24,587 bases of DNA from a virus, in the IMG/VR virus record IMGVR_UViG_3300005435_000050, positions 1-24,587 of that record. One strand, given 5' to 3'. The notes beneath the pieces are model-generated. The model saw only the letters and a program-made list of their open reading frames with translations, made no database searches and was not told the DNA's origin. The position numbers were made by a program, and so were the translations under genes. This document shows positions 7,171 to 12,912 of the stretch, piece by piece. Position 1 is the first letter of the stretch; each line of letters opens with the position of its first letter.

Positions 7171-7568
7171 TAGTCGAAGGCTCCATGAGTCTGAGAGGGT
7201 GCCCAACCGTTGGCAGAGGTCTCATCAGTGCCCGGGTCTGCCCATTCACACTCAACGGAATAAAGGGTGTTTGTAAGAACCTTACGCTCATCCAGGTTGA
7301 TCACTGTGGTGTTTCCACCCATCCAGCCATCATGGTTGCACATGTAGTTGGCCTGGTGCTCTACATACTCAGGATCGTGGCCCGGATCAGCACCACGAGT
7401 GGTGCCCATAGCGCGAGACTTCTGAGCAGGGTTGTACATGAAGTGGGTCTCAGTCCACTTGTTGCCATTCTTCGGCAGGGTCATGATAGATGTTCCATCA
7501 GCACCTGTCTTAGTAGGCGTCTGGTCGGCATTGATGCCGAAACGAGGAGTGCCTGGAGTTCCAGCCAT
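7170..7568 (-). CDS. Hypothetical virion-region protein (132 aa)
   Basis: The product begins MAGTPGTPRFGINADQTPTK and is polar and Gly/Thr/Asn/Asp-rich, with little predicted hydrophobic core. The middle contains 'YVEHQANYMCNHDGWMGGN', with a cluster of His, Cys, Asp and Trp. The later part, 'TVINLDERKVLTNTLYSVE', looks like a strand-helix-strand. It lies in the tightly coupled block after the capsid genes, 1 nt from the upstream gene, and ends in a TAATG overlap. I do not recognise the family. A small head or head-completion protein is a guess from position only. Confidence 0.7.
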   Translation of the reverse strand: MAGTPGTPRFGINADQTPTKTGADGTSIMTLPKNGNKWTETHFMYNPAQKSRAMGTTRGADPGHDPEYVEHQANYMCNHDGWMGGNTTVINLDERKVLTNTLYSVECEWADPGTDETSANGWAPSQTHGAFD

Positions 7569-7569
7569 C

Positions 7570-7818
7570 TTAGAATACTCCTGATCCGATTGGGCCAGGA
7601 CCCTGGTAAGGAATCGACTGGCTACCTGGACGTGGTGTAGGACCCATACGGGTCATGTCCTTGCCAGTTGTAGCTGGCTTCTTGCCCTTAGTAGGCGGAG
7701 AGACTGTACGCTTAGCTACTGCCTTCTTGACAGTGGCCTTCTTAACAGCGGGCACAGCCTTCTTCACCTGAGTGATCTGCTTGGCAGACTTGACTGGCTT
7801 CTTCTTATTGGCAGCCAC
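7570..7818 (-). CDS. Lysine-rich, histone H1-like basic protein (82 aa)
   Basis: Translation starts at GTG 7818-7816, overlapping the upstream TAG (TAGTG). The first 53 residues hold 16 Lys and 1 Arg with no acidic residue. They are arranged in Lys-Lys-Ala/Pro/Val motifs ('MAANKKKPVKSAKQITQVKK', 'ATVKKAVAKR', 'PTKGKKPATTGK'). This matches the low-complexity tails of eukaryotic H1 and bacterial H1-like proteins, which bind DNA through charge. The C-terminal 29 residues are Pro/Gly/Ser-rich and uncharged. There is no predicted fold. It could be packaged with, or neutralise, the DNA in the capsid, or be a disordered structural protein. Its place among head genes favours a virion role, but DNA binding is inference. 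Confidence 0.75.
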   Translation of the reverse strand: MAANKKKPVKSAKQITQVKKAVPAVKKATVKKAVAKRTVSPPTKGKKPATTGKDMTRMGPTPRPGSQSIPYQGPGPIGSGVF

Positions 7819-8756
7819 TATGTTACCGCCTGGAAATCTCCTCCGACACCGGAGGCTAGAATGTTGGTTCGATCAGTTGAAGTGATCGGCTGGTTGTTCA
7901 CGAAGACCTGGGTTGCTGCTGCAATCTGATCTGTAGACTGATAGCGCTGGGCGCTGAATACTCCACCGTTGTTGAGAACGGTGAAGAAACGATTGATACG
8001 GTAACGGAACATTAGCATGTTCTGCCCCATTGGACCCTCCTCAATGAATGGGGGGTTGTAAAGCTGGGGCTGGTTGTCACTCACCGAGACAGACTCTGTC
8101 AGAAGAGACCTTGCCCCATCAAACTCAATGAGCGTGAGACGGGTGCGATAGCCAGCAGGCGTGGAAGGCCTGGACCACACAGCCATAGTAAGGCCATCGC
8201 CAGCATTGAGTGTGACAGACTGCACAGCGGAGGCACTGCCATCACTATTGGTCCAGGGACCAAGAGAGTTGTTCGAAGCACCACATACCAGGTTCAGGCT
8301 TGCAGCCTTCTTAGTCGGTGATGTCAGGGTGTTCAGGACGAGGTCCTGCCCCGATCCGTAGATGCTGTGCTCCAATAGCGCAGTGGAGTTGGCTCCGTTG
8401 AAGACAACAGCAATAGCCACAGCATTTGTGTTGGGGAGATCCTTGTCTCCGACACCAAGGGTCGGCGCTGGTACGAAGGTGAACGTGGCGGAAGTTCCGC
8501 TGTCACTGGCGTTCCAGGTGTGATACCATCCGGAGAGGGTAGAGCTGTCTGGTGCTCGAAGACTATCGAGTTCGAACCATGGATTGGGAGTCGCTGTGAA
8601 TTCACTTGCCCACCCTGGCTGATGAGTGATGATCTCGTTGTCAACGAAAAGGAAGACCACAATCAAGTCCCCCACGGCCGGACTACCACCAAACGGGACA
8701 GTGATAGAGGTTGCCGCTGGGGCTGTCGCAGTCGCGGAGAACTTGATTGTAGCCAT
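7818..8756 (-). CDS. Two-domain structural protein, probably virion surface or minor tail (312 aa)
   Basis: Starting at ATG 8756-8754 (AAGG six bases upstream), the product begins MATIKFSATATAPAATSITV. Residues 1-230 form a beta-rich domain ('VGDLIVVFLFVDNE', 'SGWYHTWNASDSGTSATFTF'). Its alternation and the 'W..W.ASDSGTSATFTF' stretch resemble jelly-roll or collagen-associated surface domains of phages. The last 70 residues ('FRYRINRFFTVLNNGGVFSA', then 'STDQIAAATQVFVNNQPI') look like a small C-terminal domain I associate with actinophage minor tail proteins. The longer frame reaching 8864 would overlap the capsid gene, and its first 36 residues are Arg/Ser-rich shadow sequence, so I trimmed it. 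The gene follows the capsid gene at 7 nt. It could be a decoration or fibre-like protein. Confidence 0.7.
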   Translation of the reverse strand: MATIKFSATATAPAATSITVPFGGSPAVGDLIVVFLFVDNEIITHQPGWASEFTATPNPWFELDSLRAPDSSTLSGWYHTWNASDSGTSATFTFVPAPTLGVGDKDLPNTNAVAIAVVFNGANSTALLEHSIYGSGQDLVLNTLTSPTKKAASLNLVCGASNNSLGPWTNSDGSASAVQSVTLNAGDGLTMAVWSRPSTPAGYRTRLTLIEFDGARSLLTESVSVSDNQPQLYNPPFIEEGPMGQNMLMFRYRINRFFTVLNNGGVFSAQRYQSTDQIAAATQVFVNNQPITSTDRTNILASGVGGDFQAVT

Positions 8757-8763
8757 CTTAACC

Positions 8764-9714
8764 TTACGTTGTGTGGATGCTCGAAGTCGTACGGACCTGG
8801 TACAGGGCCGCCTGACGGTAGATGCTCCAACCGGCCACACCGTACCAGCCGATCGGACGTGCACGCATCAGCTTGTCAACCACGGGACCGATCACCACGT
8901 GGAAGTCCTCAGAGCACGCCTCAGCCAGCGCCTGCTGTCCTGCGAACAGGGTGTAGAAGACACGGGTTGCACCGGAGCCAGTGGTGTCGTTGAAGGCACG
9001 AGGAGTCTCTACGAAGTAGGCACCCTCATACTCACCGATCTCACCAGCCCAGATAGAGCCAGGCGCAGAGTAAACGTGCGGTGCACGCCAACCAGCGATA
9101 GTTCCGGACTCAGAGCGCAGGTCGTAGGAAACCTCCGGGTGGATCGCAGCCCAGTAGAGGCTGCCCTTGCGAGGCATAGCCTTACCGGTACGAAGCTTAG
9201 TCACAGCGGCGCGAACGTCGCGGGACTGCATGATGTCAGTCGAGGTGATGGAGCCGTTGGCACCACCGGAGAGGCTCATAGAGCCACCCTGCTCACGAAT
9301 GACGTTGGTTCCACCGATCAGCACGTTCAGCACCACAGCGTCAATGGAGTCAACCATGTTGAACGCAACGATGTTGGCGATAGCCGGATCGATGTCGGAG
9401 AAGCTGAACAGGTTCAGCAGACGAGTGCGAAGCACGGCGTTACCGTACTCAGCCAGAGTCACGCTGACCGTGGAAGGGTTACCGATAGCAACCGCATCAG
9501 GGTCAACAGTCTCAGTCAGAGTGCTGGTAGCTGTCGCCAGGTCGTTGTACAGACTGAAGACGACGGAAGAACCCGGCTTGTCCTGCTGTGCAGGACGCTT
9601 GTCAGCAATCTCACGGTGGAGCGGCTGAGCACGTAGCTGGAATTCAACCAGTCGGTCATATGCAGTCTGGACAAGCGCAGCCACCGCACTGGTGGATGTA
9701 TACGCATTAGCCAT
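8764..9714 (-). CDS. Major capsid protein, N4 gp56-like (HK97 fold)
   Basis: The 316-residue product begins MANAYTSTSAVAALVQTAYD. It contains features of the N4-gp56 family of major capsid proteins: 'DKPGSSVVFSLYNDLATATS', 'LTETVDPDAVAI', 'VSVTLAEYGNAVLRTRLLNL', a long central helix region 'IANIVAFNMVDSIDAVVLN', and late 'YWAAIHPEVSYDLRSE'. Length is normal for the family (roughly 300-400). It follows the scaffold gene directly, the usual order. Its ribosome-binding sequence AGGA lies 11 nt before the ATG. The N-terminal arm is short, so there is no large delta-domain fused, consistent with a separate scaffold. The family call rests on pattern recognition and was not searched. Confidence 0.85.
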   Translation of the reverse strand: MANAYTSTSAVAALVQTAYDRLVEFQLRAQPLHREIADKRPAQQDKPGSSVVFSLYNDLATATSTLTETVDPDAVAIGNPSTVSVTLAEYGNAVLRTRLLNLFSFSDIDPAIANIVAFNMVDSIDAVVLNVLIGGTNVIREQGGSMSLSGGANGSITSTDIMQSRDVRAAVTKLRTGKAMPRKGSLYWAAIHPEVSYDLRSESGTIAGWRAPHVYSAPGSIWAGEIGEYEGAYFVETPRAFNDTTGSGATRVFYTLFAGQQALAEACSEDFHVVIGPVVDKLMRARPIGWYGVAGWSIYRQAALYQVRTTSSIHTT

Positions 9715-9730
9715 TTTGGCTTAGTCCTTT

Positions 9731-10228
9731 TTACATAGAGGAGATGTTCACCCCGTTAGACTGGAGCAGGGCAAGCAGCTCGGCTGCTGCACGCTCACCA
9801 TCATAGGGTCCATCCATCTTGATCTGGTCCATTTGGGACTTAAAGTCCTGAACTGTACGGGCGTCGTAGGCTTCCATATCCTTGAAGGCCTGGTAACCAC
9901 GCTGCTCCGCATCAGAAAGTGTGGTATCCCTTTCGGTGGAACCAGAAGTGCTTACGGGCTGTACCTTCCCGAAAACATCCTTGTTCTCGTTATACCACTT
10001 GTCCACGGACTCATCGTCCGTTCCTAGATCCGCAGGGTAGAACTTGGCTACCTTCGCATCCAGGCCACGACTGGTTAGGGCCTGAGCTAGAACACTTCCA
10101 CGCATCTGCTGCTGGTACTGGTCCTGCTGATCCTGGTACTGCTTGATCAGCTTGGCCTGCTCCTTGAGCTGCTTGCGCATGTTCTTCATGCCCTCAGACT
10201 CGTTAGGGTCTTCCCACTCGTTAGTCAT
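9731..10228 (-). CDS. Scaffolding protein (165 aa)
   Basis: The product is highly charged and helical. Residues 14-44 form a Lys/Gln/Glu coiled coil ('MRKQLKEQAKLIKQYQDQQD'), followed by 'YPADLGTDDESVDKWYNENK', then a second helical part to the end ('EAYDARTVQDFKSQMDQIKM'). It has no Cys and few hydrophobics. Small, acidic, coiled-coil proteins immediately before the major capsid gene are normally the internal scaffolds that direct procapsid assembly and are then removed. The start is ATG with GGGAG about 9 nt upstream. No protease gene is visible next to it, so removal without cleavage (as in P22 or phi29) is possible. The role is inferred from position and composition. Confidence 0.78.
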   Translation of the reverse strand: MTNEWEDPNESEGMKNMRKQLKEQAKLIKQYQDQQDQYQQQMRGSVLAQALTSRGLDAKVAKFYPADLGTDDESVDKWYNENKDVFGKVQPVSTSGSTERDTTLSDAEQRGYQAFKDMEAYDARTVQDFKSQMDQIKMDGPYDGERAAAELLALLQSNGVNISSM

Positions 10229-10340
10229 TCCTTGCTACTCCCATTTTAAGCCGCGCCAAGCCGGGGATGCCTGACGGATACTTTGATATGATGTCTCAGA
10301 CTGTATACACGAACACGTTGCTGAGTAAGACGTATCGGTG

Positions 10341-10412
10341 TGGACCAACGGGGAATCGAACCCCGACCCTCCGGGTGCAAGCCGGATGTGCTTCCGTTAT
10401 CACTAAAGGCCC
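10341..10412 (-). tRNA. tRNA-Ala(TGC)
   Basis: The minus strand folds as a cloverleaf. The T-arm is CGGGG, loop TTCGATT, CCCCG. The anticodon arm is TCCGG, loop CTTGCAC, CCGGA, giving anticodon TGC (reads GCA, alanine). The D-stem is GTG/CAC with GG in the loop, and the variable loop is GGGT. The acceptor pairs GGGCC with GGTCC and includes a G3-U70 wobble with A73, the classic alanine identity element. Acceptor positions 6-66 and 7-67 are T-T mismatches, so the lower stem is weak. The 3' CCA is not encoded (genomic CAC). There is no intron. It lies inside the late operon between the LysM and scaffold genes, preceded by a UUCG hairpin. The amino acid call is good, and activity is uncertain because of the mismatches. 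Confidence 0.82.
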
Positions 10413-10415
10413 AAG

Positions 10416-10439
10416 TTGATACACCCGAAGGTGTATCAA
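10416..10439 (-). other. Perfect 10-bp hairpin with UUCG tetraloop
   Basis: On the minus strand TTGATACACC pairs with GGTGTATCAA across a 4-nt loop TTCG, closed by C-G. The C(UUCG)G loop is an exceptionally stable RNA tetraloop. It lies 14 nt after the TAG stop of the LysM gene and 3 nt before the tRNA 5' end. No U-run follows, so a standard intrinsic terminator is unlikely. It could protect the upstream mRNA 3' end, or mark a processing point for the tRNA. Confidence 0.8.
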
Positions 10440-10453
10440 TAGAACTAATCAAA

Positions 10454-11602
10454 CTAGAACCCTGGTGCGCCAGCAGTTTGCTGCTGGAACGAGGACTTCT
10501 GGACTCCGGACTCACCGGAGAAGGCTGCTGTTTCCTGCTTGCCCAGCTGCTCCGCAGCATACTGTGCCTGGCCACTGGAGCCAAGGTACTGTTGCTCAAG
10601 AGTCTGCTGGTTGACGGGAACCTGCGAGCTGTAGATCTGGGATAGCTTCTGTGCAGTTGGGAGGATATCAGCGATACGCTGGTATGCACTCTGTGCCTGC
10701 TGGTAAGTGTCACCCATCTGGGCGTACTTCAAAGAGTCAGCTGCGCTGATCTGAAGGTTCTGCTGGAGTGCTGCTCCACCGATCTGAGCCTGGTTCAACT
10801 TCAGCTGAAGGGCTGGAGTTGGGTTCTGATCGTTGAGGAAGTAGGCAGCCAGATCACCAGTGCCGATACCCAACTGGTTGAAGTACTGGGTCACCTGAGG
10901 TGGTGCCTGTGTCGTGGCCTGGACAGCCATGTTCACACGATCCTGCAACTCGGTAGGACTCACGTCCTTGCCAATCCACTCAGCAAAGTTCGACTGATTA
11001 TCGAAGTGGTCGCTGAGACCATTCTGCCGAAGAAGCTGCTTGTAGGATGCCTCTGTGGACAGATACTCGGCAGGTGTCAGAACCTGTAGACCGTTCTTGG
11101 TACGGGCATCGTTCCCCGCGAACCGCTGCTTGTACTCTGGTGTCTGCTGAAGCAGCACCGTGATGGTGTCGCTCCCATAGCCATTCTGAAGATACTGAAG
11201 AATCTTCGGGGCTAGCGAGCCCAGTCCATACGAATTGAACAGCGTGGTGAGCGCAGCATAGGCATCTCGTTCCTGTCCAGGAACACCCTGTAGCTCTTGC
11301 TCCAATGGAGACAGGTTGCTTGGAGCAGGTGATCCCGAGTTTCCCATCGGGTAGTACAGTGTACCATTGGACAAGGACATGCCTGCAACAAGCGGAACTC
11401 GCTTGCCGTTGTGCTCAATGCTCGGATTATACTTCAACAGCGTAGCTACTGGGATACCTAGCCTGGCTGCGATAGTAGCAGGCGTATCGCCTGCCTTAAT
11501 GGTATAGGTGTGTGTAGCGGAGGCAGCACGTGTAGCATTGGAGGTACCAGAGAACTGCGCACCAGAAGGCATGGGAGCCTGCTGGCCCGGGGCTGTTGCC
11601 AT
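10454..11602 (-). CDS. LysM-domain virion protein, candidate ejected or internal protein (382 aa)
   Basis: Residues about 31-80 form a LysM domain ('HTYTIKAGDTPATIAARLGI', 'VATLLKYNPSI', 'VPLVAGMSL'), which binds peptidoglycan or chitin-like glycans. Before it is a Pro/Gln/Ser linker, and there is no signal peptide. After it, residues 100-340 are largely helical with conserved-looking blocks ('VLLQQTPEYKQRFAGNDAR', 'LTPAEYLSTEASYKQLLRQN', 'KDVSPTELQDRVNMAVQA') and a Gln/Ala-rich C-terminus. Its position after a lytic transglycosylase and an NlpC/P60 peptidase suggests the three act together on the wall during DNA entry. Alternatively it is a minor structural protein. The start is supported by AGGAG just before the ATG. 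The hairpin and tRNA follow downstream. Confidence 0.82.
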   Translation of the reverse strand: MATAPGQQAPMPSGAQFSGTSNATRAASATHTYTIKAGDTPATIAARLGIPVATLLKYNPSIEHNGKRVPLVAGMSLSNGTLYYPMGNSGSPAPSNLSPLEQELQGVPGQERDAYAALTTLFNSYGLGSLAPKILQYLQNGYGSDTITVLLQQTPEYKQRFAGNDARTKNGLQVLTPAEYLSTEASYKQLLRQNGLSDHFDNQSNFAEWIGKDVSPTELQDRVNMAVQATTQAPPQVTQYFNQLGIGTGDLAAYFLNDQNPTPALQLKLNQAQIGGAALQQNLQISAADSLKYAQMGDTYQQAQSAYQRIADILPTAQKLSQIYSSQVPVNQQTLEQQYLGSSGQAQYAAEQLGKQETAAFSGESGVQKSSFQQQTAGAPGF

Positions 11603-11610
11603 AGGTTCTC

Positions 11611-12912
11611 CTAGTACTCAAAGCCGAAGTTTACCAACACCTGATGAGCATTGGCCATAAATGCGTCCTGTGCATTGTCGGTGGACATCCACCGTGGATC
11701 CTGACGAACCTGCTTCTCAAAATCATACATGGGCATAGCCGTAGGCTGCCCATCCTGCGTATACTGCAACGCAGACTTGATCATAGGTGTCTGAATATTG
11801 ACGGATCCAGGACCCATCTCAAGCAGCTGCTGCGCACGCTGCATGTACGGAGAGGCGATATCGGATAGGTTCATGCCACTATTGATCTGCTTAGAATAGG
11901 CCGGATACATAGAGGCTGCTTGTGTGCGAAGCTGGGCCGACACACCCTGCACAGACTGCTTACCAGCCACAATCTGCTGGATCTGCTGATCCAGCTGAGA
12001 CTCAGGCATGAACACGCCAAGGTCCATCATAGACTGGCGGATCTGGTCTTCGTAGGAACCTGCCTGACCACCGAAGTGGTTGCCGGATACAGGCTTCAGA
12101 AAGGCCGCCATCTTCTGGTCAAGCACCGCAGTGTTCTGATCGTACCCGTTGGTGATCGCATCAATAGCGATCTGCTGTGCCTGCTGGGGAGTCAACTGAA
12201 CACCAAGCTGAGCAGCCGTGGCTGTCATCTGTGTCTGAAGGTTGTTGATGTTCTGGTTCCAGGTGGCCGGGTCAGACTTCATAGTGGCGAAAGCCTGACG
12301 GGCTGTAGCACTTGTGGTAGCCCACCAATGGCTATTCTGAATAGCTGCAATGAACTTGTCTGTAGACCATGTTCCGGATACAGCCTGGTTGTAAATGCCC
12401 TGAAGCTCAGGTACGGCAGTAATGAGGGCGGCAACCGTAGGATACTCAGAGCGTAGCTGATCCAAAGATAGCACTGGTTGGTTATCAGGAATGAATTGAG
12501 ATACGTTGCTATTGTTCAGGCTGATGCCTGAGTTATCCGTGGTAGCTTGCCCCAGGTTTGGCAGGTTGGCCTCAGATAGAATCGTATTGGCATAGCCTGC
12601 CTTACCACTTGTATCGCCATTGTAAGCAGACAGTGCTAGGTACAGGTTTCCCTTGTTCTGCTCAAGGAGCTTTCGCATGTAGCCGACGTAGGCGCTCAGC
12701 TCAGCCTTCAAATCTGTCTGACTTCCACTGGACCAGTCAGCCCATGTGGAAGGAAGGAACTGAACGATACCCTTCTCGCCGAACTGACCAACCGCATTGT
12801 TGTTGAATCCAGACTCATGGTCAATCTGAGCAGCCACCACAGCTACTGGAATGTTCAGCTGCTTCGCAGCATCAGCAACCCACTGCATGTACTGGGGTGG
12901 AACGTTAACCAT
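11611..12912 (-). CDS. Lytic transglycosylase (SLT) virion protein with C-terminal helical module (433 aa)
   Basis: Residues 1-115 are a soluble lytic transglycosylase domain. The catalytic Glu is E33 in 'AAQIDHESGFNNNAVG', followed by 'GIVQFLPSTW' (48-57) and the closing 'LALSAYNGD' (92-100). These enzymes cleave peptidoglycan glycan strands to 1,6-anhydro ends. Residues about 151-433 form a long helical module, unrelated to the enzyme, that recurs in the upstream NlpC/P60 protein: 'AVSGTWSTDKFIAAIQNSHW' near 177 and 'MYDFEKQVRQDPRWMSTDNA' near 395. T7 gp16 is a known precedent for an ejected transglycosylase. The absence of a signal peptide and the position fit that role. TAATG overlaps the upstream stop. 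Confidence 0.88.
   Translation of the reverse strand: MVNVPPQYMQWVADAAKQLNIPVAVVAAQIDHESGFNNNAVGQFGEKGIVQFLPSTWADWSSGSQTDLKAELSAYVGYMRKLLEQNKGNLYLALSAYNGDTSGKAGYANTILSEANLPNLGQATTDNSGISLNNSNVSQFIPDNQPVLSLDQLRSEYPTVAALITAVPELQGIYNQAVSGTWSTDKFIAAIQNSHWWATTSATARQAFATMKSDPATWNQNINNLQTQMTATAAQLGVQLTPQQAQQIAIDAITNGYDQNTAVLDQKMAAFLKPVSGNHFGGQAGSYEDQIRQSMMDLGVFMPESQLDQQIQQIVAGKQSVQGVSAQLRTQAASMYPAYSKQINSGMNLSDIASPYMQRAQQLLEMGPGSVNIQTPMIKSALQYTQDGQPTAMPMYDFEKQVRQDPRWMSTDNAQDAFMANAHQVLVNFGFEY
11614..12462 (-). repeat. Paralogous C-terminal module, copy in the SLT protein
   Basis: This covers codons 151-433 of the transglycosylase. It aligns by eye over its whole length with 13095-13934, with a GTWSTDKF block (12352-12375), a PAYxKxINxGM block and a YDFEKQ block in the same order. 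It is a divergent protein-level duplication with no long DNA-level identity. Confidence 0.85.

Noticed and set aside
8757-8864. 36-codon extension of the 312-residue gene into the capsid gene
   Set aside because: It is Arg/Ser-rich shadow sequence of the capsid 3' end; ATG 8756 has its own AAGG and a 7-nt gap from the capsid stop.
10229-10340. Promoter or second tRNA between the tRNA and the scaffold gene
   Set aside because: I found no convincing -35/-10 pair at proper spacing and no T-loop. The stretch only shows a repeated AAGCCG and the scaffold ribosome-binding site.
10416-10439. Intrinsic terminator
   Set aside because: The hairpin is strong, but no U-run follows on the minus strand.
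10340-10645. 101-codon plus-strand frame beginning MDQRGIEPRPSGCKP
   Set aside because: It is the antisense translation of the tRNA gene (this peptide is a familiar tRNA-antisense artefact) followed by the antisense of the LysM gene.
10246-10713. 155-codon minus-strand frame over the tRNA region
   Set aside because: It runs through the tRNA, the hairpin and the LysM gene in another frame, with Ser/Arg-rich shadow composition.
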